A stretch of 64,000 bases of DNA, taken from NCBI RefSeq assembly GCF_004341245.1, contig NZ_SLWY01000010.1:124001-188000 (forward strand), written 5' to 3'. Source of the DNA: Plasticicumulans lactativorans. Lineage in GTDB: Bacteria > Pseudomonadota > Gammaproteobacteria > Competibacterales > Competibacteraceae. Shown here piece by piece: positions 9,398 through 19,694 of the stretch. The notes under the pieces are model-generated. The model ran no database searches and was not told the origin of the DNA. It saw only the letters and a program-made list of their open reading frames with translations. A program made the position numbers and the translations under genes. The first letter of the stretch is position 1; every line of letters begins with the position of its first letter.

Positions 9398-11140
9398 GTG
9401 GAATTGACCGGTGCCGAGATCGTCGTCCGTTGCCTCAAGGAAGAAGGAGTCGAAGTCCTCTTCGGCTACCCCGGAGGTGCGGTTCTCCATATTTATGATG
9501 CGCTGCATGTTCAGGACGAGGTCAAGCACGTCCTCGTGCGTCACGAGCAGGCCGCGGCGCACGCCGCCGACGGCTATGCGCGCGCCAGCGGCAAGCCGGG
9601 CGTGTGCCTGGTCACCTCGGGGCCGGGGCTGACCAATGCCGTCACCGGCATCGCCACCGCGTACATGGACTCGATCCCGATGGTGATCCTGTCCGGTCAG
9701 GTGCCGACCAAGCTGATCGGCAACGACGCCTTCCAGGAATGCGACTCGGTCGGCATCACGCGCCCGTGCGTGAAGCACAACTTCCTGGTGCGCGACGTCC
9801 GCGATCTGGCGGAGACGATCAAGAAGGCGTTCTACATCGCCACCACCGGCCGCCCCGGCCCGGTGCTCGTCGATCTGCCGAAGGATGTCACCGGCGCCCG
9901 CGCCGAGTTCGACTACCCGAAGAAGATCAAGATGCGCTCGTACAACCCCACGGTGAAGGGGCACAGCGGCCAGATCCGCAAGGCGACCGAGCTGCTGGCG
10001 CAGGCCAAGCGCGCGATGATCTACACCGGCGGCGGCGTGGTGCTGTCCGACGGCTCGAAGGAGCTGATCGAACTCACCCGCATGCTCGGCTTCCCGATCA
10101 CCAACACGCTGATGGGGCTCGGCGCCTACCCGGCCACCGACCGCCAGTTCGTCGGCATGCTGGGCATGCACGGCACCTACGAATCGAACATGGCGATGCA
10201 TCACTGCGACGTGCTGTTCGCGGTGGGTGCGCGCTTCGATGACCGCGTCACCGGCAACCTCGAGAAGTTCTGCCCGACCGCGCGCATCATCCACATCGAC
10301 ATCGACCCGTCGTCGATCTCGAAGAACGTGGCGGTGGAGATCCCGATCGTCGGCTCGGTGCCGAACGTGCTGCGCCAGATGATCACCATCCTCAAGGAGG
10401 AGGGCCTCGAGCCCGACCGCGAGGCGCTCGCGCGCTGGTGGCAGCAGATCGACGAATGGCGTGCGATCAAGTCGCTCGGCTATCGCAACAGCGACACCAT
10501 CATCAAGCCGCAGTACGTGATCGAGCAGCTCTACCACGTGACCGACGGCCAGGCGATCGTCACCTCCGACGTCGGCCAGCACCAGATGTGGGCCGCGCAG
10601 TACTACCTGTTCGACCGGCCGCGGCAGTGGATCAACTCGGGCGGCCTGGGCACGATGGGCTTCGGCCTGCCGGCGGCGATGGGCGCGAAGCTGGCGTTCC
10701 CGGACGTCGACGTGGCCTGCGTGACGGGCGAGGGCAGCATCCAGATGATGCTGCAGGAGCTGTCGACGATGAAGCAGTACCACACGCCCGTGAAGATCGT
10801 GAACCTGAACAACCAGTACCTGGGCATGGTGCGGCAGTGGCAGGAGTTCTTCTACGAGAAGCGCTACTCGATGTCGTACATGGAGGCCCTGCCCGACTTC
10901 GTGAAGCTGGCCGAGGCCTACGGTCACGTCGGCATGAAGATCGAGCGGCCGGCGGATGTGGAGGGGGCGTTGCGTGAGGCCTTCGCGATGAAGGACCGCA
11001 CCGTGTTTCTCGATTTCATGACCGACCCCGAAGAGAATGTCTTCCCGATGATCCCCTCGGGCGGTGGCCAGAACGAGATGCTCCTCGCCGGTCGCGACGC
11101 GATGAAGAACCGGCACGAAGAAGGGATGATCCTGGTGTAA
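9398..11140 (+). CDS. ilvB: Acetolactate synthase, large catalytic subunit
   Basis: A thiamine-diphosphate enzyme of 580 residues that makes acetolactate or acetohydroxybutyrate in branched-chain amino acid synthesis. The sequence shows the N-terminal FGYPGGAVLHIYDAL region with the catalytic Glu in RHEQAAAHAADGYA, the central FAD-binding domain and the ThDP-binding GEGSIQMMLQEL ... NNQYLGMVRQW segment. I choose GTG 9398 (encoding MELTGAEIVVR-like start) because GGAGG lies eight bases upstream at 9385 and it matches the usual family N-terminus; an upstream ATG at 9203 would add a 65-residue Arg-rich extension. It is followed by ilvH after 2 bp. Confidence 0.97.
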   Translation: MELTGAEIVVRCLKEEGVEVLFGYPGGAVLHIYDALHVQDEVKHVLVRHEQAAAHAADGYARASGKPGVCLVTSGPGLTNAVTGIATAYMDSIPMVILSGQVPTKLIGNDAFQECDSVGITRPCVKHNFLVRDVRDLAETIKKAFYIATTGRPGPVLVDLPKDVTGARAEFDYPKKIKMRSYNPTVKGHSGQIRKATELLAQAKRAMIYTGGGVVLSDGSKELIELTRMLGFPITNTLMGLGAYPATDRQFVGMLGMHGTYESNMAMHHCDVLFAVGARFDDRVTGNLEKFCPTARIIHIDIDPSSISKNVAVEIPIVGSVPNVLRQMITILKEEGLEPDREALARWWQQIDEWRAIKSLGYRNSDTIIKPQYVIEQLYHVTDGQAIVTSDVGQHQMWAAQYYLFDRPRQWINSGGLGTMGFGLPAAMGAKLAFPDVDVACVTGEGSIQMMLQELSTMKQYHTPVKIVNLNNQYLGMVRQWQEFFYEKRYSMSYMEALPDFVKLAEAYGHVGMKIERPADVEGALREAFAMKDRTVFLDFMTDPEENVFPMIPSGGGQNEMLLAGRDAMKNRHEEGMILV

Positions 11141-11142
11141 TC

Positions 11143-12718
<1,576 letters not shown>

Positions 12719-12763
12719 GCTGTCCGTTCCTCGGTGCCTTCGGGGGCCGGTGCTTAAACTGGA

Positions 12764-12784
12764 GGGGCCCGGCGGGCCCCTTTT
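12764..12784 (+). terminator. Rho-independent terminator of the ilv operon
   Basis: GGGGCCC (12764-12770) pairs with GGGCCCC (12774-12780) across a GGC loop and is followed by TTTT. Confidence 0.8.
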
Positions 12785-12924
12785 GCATTGCGGGGGAGGG
12801 CTGCCGTCCGTACTGGCGGGCCATCGCCGAAACTGGGTATAAGAGCGCTCCCGCGGGACTTGCGGGCTCACAACGATAACCAGCAATCCGAATGATCCCA
12901 CGACCGTGCGCATGGGGTTTGCAT

Positions 12925-14460
12925 ATGGATGATGTCTTCAGAAAGCGTCTGGCCTTGTGTCCCAACCTGCCGTCGCTGCCGGGAGTGGCGATGCGGGTCA
13001 TCGAGCTGGGGCGAGACCCTGACGTCGGCATCGCCGACATCACCCAGGTGGTGTCGATGGACCCGGCACTGGCCGCAAAGCTGCTGAAAATCGCCAATTC
13101 CCCGATGTACGCCCAGCGGCGGCGGGTCGACAACCTGCGCCAGGCGCTGATGCTGCTCGGCCTCAACGCCGCGATGACGCTTGCGCTCAGCTTCTCGCTG
13201 GTGGGGTCGCTGGCGGGGGGGCCGGCGAGCGGCATGGACTACCCGCGCTACTGGCGGCGTTCACTGATCACGGCCCTCGCCTCCCGGGTGATCGGCAAGT
13301 CGATGGGGCTTCGCCGCCTCGAAGAGCTTTTCCTCGCCGGCCTGCTGCAGGACATCGGCATGTCGGTCCTCGACGTCGCGCTGCGGGGCGAGTATGCCGC
13401 GGTCCTCGCGCAAGGGACGCAGCACGACGCCCTCGTGCGTGCCGAGGCGGGCGCCTTCGGCGCGGATCATGCCGAGGTCGGTGCCTGGATCATGGAACAG
13501 TGGGGAATGCCGGACTATCTGCAGGCCGCCGCCCGCAACAGCCATGCGACCGAGCGCAGCGCCGTGGTGTGCGGCGATGACGGCGACGACGACGACGACG
13601 ACGACGCGACGTTCTGCGCCTGCGTGGCGCTCGCGAGCTGGCTGGCCGAAATGTGGGTGGTGGAATCGCGCGACGAGATCACGGCGCGTATCGGCTGCCA
13701 TGCCAAGGCCCTGCTCGGACTCGAAGCCGAGCGCCTGCACGAGATCATCGACGAGGTCGGAACCCTGATGCCCGAGGCGTCCTCGGTGTTCGAGATCGAA
13801 CTCGTCGACAGCATGCGGGTGGCCGCGGTGCTCGATCATGCCCGCGAAGTGCTGATGGTGCGCAACCTGCAGATCATCCACGAAGCGGCGGAAGCCCGGG
13901 TGCAGGCCGAGCGCATGGAGGAGCGCGCGCGCGTCGCCGAGGAGCGCAGTCGCCGGGATGCGCTGACCGGGGCTTACAACCGCGCCTTCCTCGAAGACAG
14001 CCTGGCGCGCGAGTTCGAACTGGCGACCGAGCGCGGCTGGCCGCTGTCGATCGCCTTCATCGACCTCGATCACTTCAAGCGGATCAACGACACCTGGGGC
14101 CACCAGGCGGGCGACGAGATCCTGCGCCGCGTCGTCGAGTTGCTCACCCGTTTCGTGCGCAAGGGCGACATCGTCGCCCGCTACGGCGGCGAGGAGTTCG
14201 TGCTCGTGCTGCCCGGGGCGCGGCAGTCGGCGGCCTGCGCGATGATGGACCGGCTGCGCTCGACCATCGCCGCGCAGCCCCACGAACTGGATGACGGCCA
14301 GAAGGTGACGGTCACCATCTCGGCGGGCATCGCCACCCATATGGAGAACGGGGTCGCGTGCGTCGACGTATCCTATCTGGTGCGCAATGCCGACCGTGCC
14401 GTCTACACCGCCAAGCGCAACGGCCGCAACCGTGTCGAGGTCTACTCGGCCGACGCGTGA
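12925..14460 (+). CDS. HDOD-GGDEF diguanylate cyclase
   Basis: A two-domain signalling protein of about 511 residues. The N-terminal ~270 residues form an HDOD domain (LPSLPGVAMRVIEL, VVSMDPALAAKLLKIANSP, GLLQDIGMSVLD). A coiled-coil-like linker (EARVQAERMEERARVAEERSRRD) leads into a GGDEF domain with the DALTGAYNRAF start and an intact GGEEF active site at ~421-425, preceded five residues upstream by RKGD, a match to the RxxD product-inhibition site. It is therefore predicted to make cyclic di-GMP with feedback control. A seven-fold GAC repeat (13585-13605) encodes a poly-Asp run inside the HDOD half. I prefer ATG 12925 (GGGG upstream) over ATG 12892, which lacks an RBS. Confidence 0.9.
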   Translation: MDDVFRKRLALCPNLPSLPGVAMRVIELGRDPDVGIADITQVVSMDPALAAKLLKIANSPMYAQRRRVDNLRQALMLLGLNAAMTLALSFSLVGSLAGGPASGMDYPRYWRRSLITALASRVIGKSMGLRRLEELFLAGLLQDIGMSVLDVALRGEYAAVLAQGTQHDALVRAEAGAFGADHAEVGAWIMEQWGMPDYLQAAARNSHATERSAVVCGDDGDDDDDDDATFCACVALASWLAEMWVVESRDEITARIGCHAKALLGLEAERLHEIIDEVGTLMPEASSVFEIELVDSMRVAAVLDHAREVLMVRNLQIIHEAAEARVQAERMEERARVAEERSRRDALTGAYNRAFLEDSLAREFELATERGWPLSIAFIDLDHFKRINDTWGHQAGDEILRRVVELLTRFVRKGDIVARYGGEEFVLVLPGARQSAACAMMDRLRSTIAAQPHELDDGQKVTVTISAGIATHMENGVACVDVSYLVRNADRAVYTAKRNGRNRVEVYSADA

Positions 14461-14469
14461 GTCCGGAGA

Positions 14470-14865
14470 TCAGCCGCCCGGCGTCCACCACCACGAGGCC
14501 GGGTGGTGGTGGACGGCGACCCCGACGATGTAGGTGACCGTCAACAGCGCGGCGACGAACGCCGCCGCTCGCGTCGCCTTGCTGCGCCCCCGCTTCAGCG
14601 CGATGGCGCCCAGCACGATGTAGGCCAGCAGGCCGGCGAGCTTGGCGGTAAGCCACGACTGCGCAAAGGGGTACTGGCCGAGCACGAGGGTCAGGGCAAT
14701 CGCGCTGGCGAGCAGTACCGTATCGACGACATGCGGCAGGATACGGACCCAGCGGTCCTGGAGCCGTGGCGAATCGGCGAGCATCCAGATTCCGCGCAGC
14801 GTGAACAGGGCGATGCTGATCACGACGGCCGTGATGTGGATGTGGCGTAAGGCGAGATAGCTCAT
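14470..14865 (-). CDS. SirB2 family membrane protein
   Basis: A 131-residue protein with four predicted membrane helices: YLALRHIHITAVVISIALFTLRGI, ILPHVVDTVLLASAIALTLVL, WLTAKLAGLLAYIVLGAIAL and AAFVAALLTVTYIVGVAVHH. The conserved HIHITAVVIS ... FTLRGIWM start and LTAKLAGLLAYIVLG are typical of the SirB2 (invasion gene expression up-regulator) family, whose biochemical role is unclear. The C-terminus ends with a His/Trp-rich tail (HHHPASWWW). ATG at 14863-14865 gives the usual family N-terminus. Confidence 0.8.
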   Translation of the reverse strand: MSYLALRHIHITAVVISIALFTLRGIWMLADSPRLQDRWVRILPHVVDTVLLASAIALTLVLGQYPFAQSWLTAKLAGLLAYIVLGAIALKRGRSKATRAAAFVAALLTVTYIVGVAVHHHPASWWWTPGG

Positions 14866-14976
14866 CGGCGTCGTATCGCGCCTGCCGGTCGATGGACCGG
14901 CAGGCGCCGGTTGCAGCGGCGCGCTAGCGCCGGGGATGGCGATGGCGTGCACGCATCGGCGGGAGGGATAGGGGTG

Positions 14977-16758
14977 TCAGTCGACCGCGACGGCAACCTG
15001 CGTGCCGTGCTCGAGCGCATTCTGGACACGCTCGAACTCGCTCCACAGGCCGGTGGGCAGGCGCTCGTCGAACTTCTCGAAGTAGCTGCGGATGTCCTCC
15101 AGTTCCGCATTCCAGCGCTGCGCGTCGACGGCCAGCAGCGCGTCGAGCGTCGCGACGTCGACGTCGAGGTGCTGGGTGTTCAGATCCTGCGAACGCGGCA
15201 GGAGCCCGATCGGGGTTTCCACGGCCTCGGCACGCCCCGCGCAGCGTTCGAGGATCCATTGCAGCACGCGCAGGTTTTCACCGAAACCGGGCCACAGGAA
15301 GCGACCACTGTCGTCCTGGCGGAACCAGTTGACGTGGAAGATCTTCGGCAGGCGATCGGAACGCTCGGCGAAGGACAGCCAGTGCTCCCAGTAGTCGCCG
15401 AAGTTGTAACCGCAGAAAGGCTGCATCGCCATCGGATCGCGGCGTACCACGCCGACGGCGCCGGTCGCCGCGGCGGTGGTTTCGGACGCCACCGAGGCGC
15501 CGACGAGCACGCCGTGGCGCCAGTCGCGCGCCTGGAATACGAGCGGTGCGAGTTCCTTGCGGCGACCGCCGAAGATGATCGCCGAGATCGGCACACCCTG
15601 GGCGTCCTCGGCGCGCGGCGAGTAGCTCGCGCACTGCCGCATCGACACGGTGAAGCGGGAGTTCGGATGCGCGGCCGGCAGGCCGGAGACCGCATCGTAA
15701 GGCTGGCCGCGCCAGTCGAAGGCCGGCACTTCTTTCGACTTGCCTTCCCACCACGGCTGATCGTCGGCGGTCAGCGCGACATTGGTGAAGATGCAGTCGT
15801 GGTCCAGCATGTTCAATGCGGTGGGATTGGTCTTCGGTCCGGTCCCGGGCGCCACGCCGAAGGCGCCCGCCTCCGGGTTGATGGCCCACAGGCGGCCGTC
15901 TTCTCCGAGATGCATCCAGGCGATGTCGTCACCGATGGTCCACACCTTCCAGCCGGGCATCGACGCCGGCGGGATCAGCATCGCCAGGTTGGTCTTGCCG
16001 CAGGCGCTCGGGAATGCCGCGGCCACGTAGTGGGTTTCGCCGCGCGGGTTCTGGATGCCGACGATCAGCATGTGCTCGGCGAGCCAGCCTTCGTCGCGCG
16101 CCTGCCAGGAGCCCAGGCGCAGGGCATGGCACTTCTTGCCGAGCAGCGCGTTGCCGCCATAACCCGAGCCGATCGACTTGATCGTCAGTTCCTCGGGGAA
16201 ATGCATGATGAAACGCCGTTCCGGGTTGAGGTCGCCGGTCGAGTGCAGGCCCTTGACGAAGGTGCCCTCGCGCTCGATGCGTGCCAGCGCGGCCTTCCCC
16301 ATGCGCGTCATGATGCGCATGTTGGCCACCACGTAGGCGCTGTCGGTGATTTCCACGCCGCAGCGGGCGAGCGGCGAGTCGATCGGCCCCATGCAGTAGG
16401 GCACCACGTAGAGCGTGCGTCCCTGCATGCAGCCGGCGAACAGGGCGTCGATCTTCGCGTGCGCCTCGGCGGGCGGAATCCAGTTGTTGTTCGGCCCGGC
16501 GTCCTCGCGCTGCTCGGTGCAGATGAAGGTCAGGTGCTCGGTACGGGCGACGTCGGTGGGGTGGGAGCGATGCAGGTAGCAATTAGGATGGGTTTCGGCA
16601 TTCAGCGCGAGCAGTTCACCGCTCTGCACCATCGCTTGGACCAGCTCGGCATATTCCTCTGCGGAGCCATCACACCAGTGGATACGATCGGGCCGGGTCA
16701 GGCGCGCAACCTCATCTACCCAGGACTGCAGGGTTGCGTTGTTTGTCGTCATCGGCAT
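14977..16758 (-). CDS. pckG: Phosphoenolpyruvate carboxykinase (GTP)
   Basis: A 593-residue GTP-dependent PEPCK, the gluconeogenic enzyme that converts oxaloacetate to PEP. The kinase-1a P-loop with the catalytic hyper-reactive cysteine is present (FPSACGKTNLAM, ~249-260), as are the kinase-2 metal-binding region (WTIGDDIAWMH), and the GTP-binding region around FCGYNFGDYWEHWL. The alternative start two codons downstream (MTTNN) is equally possible. It pairs functionally with the malic enzymes and fumarase elsewhere in the window at the C4/C3 node. It lies on its own between SirB2 and the tRNA-Leu that hosts the prophage. Confidence 0.97.
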   Translation of the reverse strand: MPMTTNNATLQSWVDEVARLTRPDRIHWCDGSAEEYAELVQAMVQSGELLALNAETHPNCYLHRSHPTDVARTEHLTFICTEQREDAGPNNNWIPPAEAHAKIDALFAGCMQGRTLYVVPYCMGPIDSPLARCGVEITDSAYVVANMRIMTRMGKAALARIEREGTFVKGLHSTGDLNPERRFIMHFPEELTIKSIGSGYGGNALLGKKCHALRLGSWQARDEGWLAEHMLIVGIQNPRGETHYVAAAFPSACGKTNLAMLIPPASMPGWKVWTIGDDIAWMHLGEDGRLWAINPEAGAFGVAPGTGPKTNPTALNMLDHDCIFTNVALTADDQPWWEGKSKEVPAFDWRGQPYDAVSGLPAAHPNSRFTVSMRQCASYSPRAEDAQGVPISAIIFGGRRKELAPLVFQARDWRHGVLVGASVASETTAAATGAVGVVRRDPMAMQPFCGYNFGDYWEHWLSFAERSDRLPKIFHVNWFRQDDSGRFLWPGFGENLRVLQWILERCAGRAEAVETPIGLLPRSQDLNTQHLDVDVATLDALLAVDAQRWNAELEDIRSYFEKFDERLPTGLWSEFERVQNALEHGTQVAVAVD

Positions 16759-16893
16759 GTAACTCCTCAGGAAAATGATGGGTAATGCCGCCTGCGGGGT
16801 TGGCGCCCCGTCTTCGTTGTGTTGGTCAACACTCGCGACTATGGCGCGCCATCTTAGCGGCCGGGGCGGACTGCGCCAACCCGGCAGTCGTGC

Positions 16894-16921
16894 TTGCCGC
16901 TGGCCTGTGAAGCCGTATACT
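16894..16921 (+). promoter_or_regulatory. Sigma-70-like promoter of tRNA-Leu
   Basis: TTGCCG (16894-16899) and TATACT (16916-16921) are separated by 16 bases, and the tRNA 5' end lies 14 bases downstream. The promoter lies outside the prophage, so expression of the tRNA is preserved after integration. Confidence 0.6.
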
Positions 16922-16934
16922 CACGCGCCTCCGC

Positions 16935-17018
16935 GCCGGAGTGGCGGAATGGTAGACGCAGCTGACTCAAAATCAGCCGACGCAAGTCGTGGGGGTTCGA
17001 GTCCCTTCTCCGGCACCA
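16935..17018 (+). tRNA. tRNA-Leu (anticodon CAA)
   Basis: Acceptor arms GCCGGAG (16935-16941) and CTCCGGC (17008-17014) pair perfectly and are followed by an encoded ACCA. The anticodon stem GCTGA/TCAGC encloses loop CTCAAAA, giving anticodon CAA (UUG codons). A long variable arm (GACGCAAGTCGT region) fits a class II leucine tRNA, and the T-loop TTCGAGT is present. The 3' part of this gene is the attachment site of the adjacent prophage; the copy here is intact because the phage att sequence restores it. Confidence 0.95.
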
Positions 17019-17059
17019 CGCAGATTCAAGGGCTTACCGTTCGCGGTAGGCCCTTTGTC
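16964..17059 (+). repeat. attL: 96-bp direct repeat with attR
   Basis: Bases 16964-17059 are identical to 26093-26188. The repeat begins in the anticodon stem of tRNA-Leu, covers its whole 3' half, and continues 41 bp downstream through the tRNA terminator hairpin. Its inner edge is 10 bp from the 3' end of the integrase gene. This is the classic signature of tyrosine-recombinase integration into a tRNA 3' end. Confidence 0.95.
17030..17056 (+). terminator. tRNA-Leu terminator with UUCG tetraloop
   Basis: GGGCTTACCG (17030-17039) pairs with CGGTAGGCCC (17044-17053), with one G-U pair, around a TTCG tetraloop, followed by TTT. It lies inside the att repeat, so the phage carries both the tRNA 3' half and its terminator. 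Confidence 0.75.
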
Positions 17060-17068
17060 ACTTCTAGT

Positions 17069-17087
17069 GTCAACCAAGTGTCAACGC
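17069..17087 (+). repeat. Candidate integrase arm-type site (left)
   Basis: GTCAACCAAGTGTCAACGC at 17069-17087 matches 18 of 19 bases with 25982-26000 just inside the other end of the element. In the excised circle the two copies would flank the att core, as arm-type integrase sites do. Function is inferred. Confidence 0.45.
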
Positions 17088-18059
17088 GGCTACAGGGTTG
17101 AGGCGGACCGCTTCGCGGAGATGGTCGGGGGCGAAGTGGGCGTAACGCATTGTTACAGTGACAGTGGAGTGGCCAAGGATGCGCTGCAGGACAAGGAGGT
17201 TGCCGCCCTGCTGCATGAAGTGGCTGGCGAAGGTGTGGCGCAGGACGTGGGTAAGCTGCCCAGCAGGAAGGCAGATGCCGGCGCGCTCGATGCCTGTACG
17301 GAAGGCATGGTAGCTCGGACGAAACAAGCGACCGACACGGCGCTTGCCGCGGATGAGGTCGGCGAGGCCCTGAGCGATCGGGACGGATCGGGAGCGGCCG
17401 GACTTGGTGCCGAGCCCGTGGAAAGTGACGAGCTCGCCGGTAACGTCCTCGGCGCGAAGCCGTTCAGCCTCGGACCAGCGGGCGCCGGTGGCGAGGCAGA
17501 GAAGGACGATTCGACGCACGTCGCCTTCCAGGACGGCTAGCAGATGCTCAATCTGTTCGGCGCTGAGGTAAGCCAGTTCATGTTGCCGTTCACGGATAAG
17601 GCGCAGGCCCTGCATGGGGTTCGGGGCGGTCCAGTGACCAAGACGGGCAAGCTCGCCGAAGAGCGCACGCATGTAGGCGTGTTCACGGTTGAGACTGGCG
17701 TCTTTGAGCCCATCGGCTCTGCGCTGGGCGCGATAGATGACGAACTGTTCGCGGGCAAAGTCGGAGGCGATGGGGTCGCCCATAGCCTGCACACAGCGCA
17801 ACAGGGCATCACACCGGCGCTTGCCGTCACGCAGTTGGACGCCGTGGCCTTCGTACCAGAGGCGGACGAGTTCGGAGAGCCGGCGCTTGTCCTGGCGCGG
17901 TGGCATCCAGTCGGGCGCACGGTCAACCTGGGCACGCATGTAGCGTTCCCAGCGCTGAGCCTCGGCCCGGGTGTCGAAGGTCTTGCGGTAGCGCTTGGAG
18001 CCTCGGCCGCCGGGCTGAATGTCGGCGAGCCAACCCTTGTCAGTGCGCTTGATGGTCAT
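17070..18059 (-). CDS. int: Tyrosine recombinase (phage integrase)
   Basis: A 329-residue site-specific recombinase. The N-terminus (MTIKRTDKGWLADIQPGGRGSKRYRKTF) resembles an arm-type DNA-binding domain, followed by a core-binding SAM-like domain. The catalytic domain shows the Arg of ATGARWSEAERL, the HxxR box HVLRHTFASHF, the GH of LQRILGHST and the nucleophile Tyr in VTMRYAHFAP. All catalytic residues are intact. The gene ends within about 10 bp of the att repeat, and it is convergent with the tRNA. It presumably integrates and, with a small HTH/excisionase partner, excises the prophage. Many inoviruses rely on host XerCD instead; a self-encoded integrase marks an independent lysogenic type. 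Confidence 0.95.
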   Translation of the reverse strand: MTIKRTDKGWLADIQPGGRGSKRYRKTFDTRAEAQRWERYMRAQVDRAPDWMPPRQDKRRLSELVRLWYEGHGVQLRDGKRRCDALLRCVQAMGDPIASDFAREQFVIYRAQRRADGLKDASLNREHAYMRALFGELARLGHWTAPNPMQGLRLIRERQHELAYLSAEQIEHLLAVLEGDVRRIVLLCLATGARWSEAERLRAEDVTGELVTFHGLGTKSGRSRSVPIAQGLADLIRGKRRVGRLFRPSYHAFRTGIERAGICLPAGQLTHVLRHTFASHFMQQGGNLLVLQRILGHSTVTVTMRYAHFAPDHLREAVRLNPVAALTLG

Positions 18060-18084
18060 GCTATGAGCCGCTATGAGCCAGGCG

Positions 18085-19323
18085 CTACGCGGCCTTGCCG
18101 ATGAGGCGCCTACTTTCGAGGGTTTCGCGGAAGCGCTCGATGAGGTCCTCTTGATCTAGATCCCGTTCGGCGTAGTAGCGCTTGAGCTCGGGCCAGATGC
18201 TCAGCCCCTTGAGCTGCTGGAGGAAAAAAAAGGGGTCGACACTGCTGCGGGCGACGACGGAGGCGAGGTTGCCGACGACGTTGGCGAGGTTGCGCCCGAT
18301 GGCGGCAACGGACTCTTTACGGACGCGGCAGAGGGCAAGACCTTCGGGCGGGGTGATCCACTGCGGATCGTCGCGCAGAAGCTGCCAGATCGGGGCGATG
18401 TGGTCCTTGGCGGTCTCAAGGCGGTTGTGGTCGAGGGCGTAGCGCCAGAAGTCGGCAAGCAGGGGGGCGGCTTGGGCGTAGGTGACGCATTCACGGGTCT
18501 GGGATCGGGCAAGCTCGGCGGTGACCTGGTGGTGAAACCGCATTTCGAGACGGAAGACGGGGGCCTCTGGCTGGTGGTCGCCGAAGGTGTAGCCGGACCA
18601 CACGCTGTTCCAGTAGTCGATCTTGTCGAGCTTGGTGGCGAGCAGATCCTTGCGGTAGAGGCAGGTTTGGAGGCTGGCGGCGCTGCCGAAGAGCCAGGTT
18701 TCGCCGCGGCCGTAGGTGGCAGCGGCTTGGTTCAGATCGAAGTCACACGCGCTGATGCCGCTGTAGTTGGAGAATCGACGGGCGCGGGTGACGAATCGAC
18801 GTTCGAGGTCCTGCGGCGGGGTCCAGCCTTGGACATCGACGGCCAGGTGCACGGCGACACCGGACGGGCGGTAGTCGTGCAGGAGGTAATGGGCGACGCG
18901 ATCGACCCAGGCCTGAAGCTGCTCGGGGCTGCGCGCGGCGATGAAGTGAGGCGACATCTCGATCTTGAGATGTGCGCCGGATTGCTCGAACAGGGCGTAG
19001 TAGCTGCCGAGCAGGATGACGACGCCGAGCTCGTTGTTCTGGAAGCGCCAACGGTAGCCGCTGGCCTTGCCAAGCTTGCCGGTTGCCCAGGTGTGGCCCC
19101 AGAGCCGGACGGTGCTGCCCGGCTCGATGCGCTCGAGCCAAGCGCCGATGTCGGCCTGCACGGCGCCGGTATAGAGCTGGCGCACGGTATCGACGCCGAC
19201 CCAGCAGACCTGGACGGCGCTGAGGTCGACCAGGTGGCCACTCTGCTCGGCGAAGATCCGCCCGGCGGGATCGACCACGTTGCGGGCGAGAGACGAAACC
19301 GAAAACCGCAAAGAGTCTTTCAT
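18085..19323 (-). CDS. Rolling-circle replication initiation protein (pII-like, Rep_trans/RstA type)
   Basis: A 412-residue protein placed directly before the integrase. The pattern LFGSAASLQTCLYRKDL followed ~35 residues later by APVFRLEMRFHH resembles the conserved Gs..s..R.YdK...RxE block of Rep_trans/RstA-type initiators used by CTX-like inoviruses, and an HLAVDVQGW segment could contribute to the metal site. It would nick the plus strand and start rolling-circle replication. Its position right after the 168-nt inverted-repeat region (19456-19623) matches gII following the intergenic region in Ff phages. Family assignment rests on pattern and position, not on a profile search. Confidence 0.75.
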   Translation of the reverse strand: MKDSLRFSVSSLARNVVDPAGRIFAEQSGHLVDLSAVQVCWVGVDTVRQLYTGAVQADIGAWLERIEPGSTVRLWGHTWATGKLGKASGYRWRFQNNELGVVILLGSYYALFEQSGAHLKIEMSPHFIAARSPEQLQAWVDRVAHYLLHDYRPSGVAVHLAVDVQGWTPPQDLERRFVTRARRFSNYSGISACDFDLNQAAATYGRGETWLFGSAASLQTCLYRKDLLATKLDKIDYWNSVWSGYTFGDHQPEAPVFRLEMRFHHQVTAELARSQTRECVTYAQAAPLLADFWRYALDHNRLETAKDHIAPIWQLLRDDPQWITPPEGLALCRVRKESVAAIGRNLANVVGNLASVVARSSVDPFFFLQQLKGLSIWPELKRYYAERDLDQEDLIERFRETLESRRLIGKAA

Positions 19324-19694
19324 GATGCGTTTTGAACCTCTATTGAGCCCACGGGGGGCTGTAGAGCAGACGTGTTACAGGGGCGTCAGCCCCATCTGTA
19401 GATTCCGGCGCGTCCCGCATGCCGCAGCCTCCTACTCCTCCTCGATCGGCCGCCAGGGTGCGTGGGGCGGGGCGCCGGGGGGAGCCTTCCTCCAGTCGAC
19501 CACTCCGCGACGCCTTCCAGTCGGCGACGTTTCACAGGCTCCACTTTGCTTTCCTTCCAGGCTGCTGCGTTCTTCTCCCTGCGAGAAGGCCCCCCCCGGC
19601 GCCCCGCCTGATCCACGCACCCCGCTTGCCGCCCGCGTTCGTCGCTTGTCGGCCGCTTCGCAGCACTTTCAGGTGTTCAAGGAGGGAGCACGCC
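19324..19694. other. Prophage intergenic region between assembly ATPase and rep genes
   Basis: A 371-base stretch with no supportable gene, dominated by the inverted repeat at 19456-19623. In Ff-type phages the equivalent gap (after the assembly genes, before gII) holds the replication origins and packaging signal, so the same is inferred here. Confidence 0.6.
19456..19623. repeat. Large inverted repeat IR2 (candidate origin/packaging hairpin)
   Basis: The left arm (19456-~19490) contains GGGTGCGTGG, GGCGGGGCGCCGGGGGG and GCCTTC; the right arm (~19586-19623) is its reverse complement with a 4-base insertion (ATCA complement) and a few mismatches. The arms flank ~95 bases that contain smaller hairpins. 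The arrangement forms one long stem on single-stranded phage DNA. Confidence 0.7.

Noticed and set aside
14911..16785. 624-codon plus-strand ORF opposite pckG
   Set aside because: Antisense shadow of a complete PEP carboxykinase.
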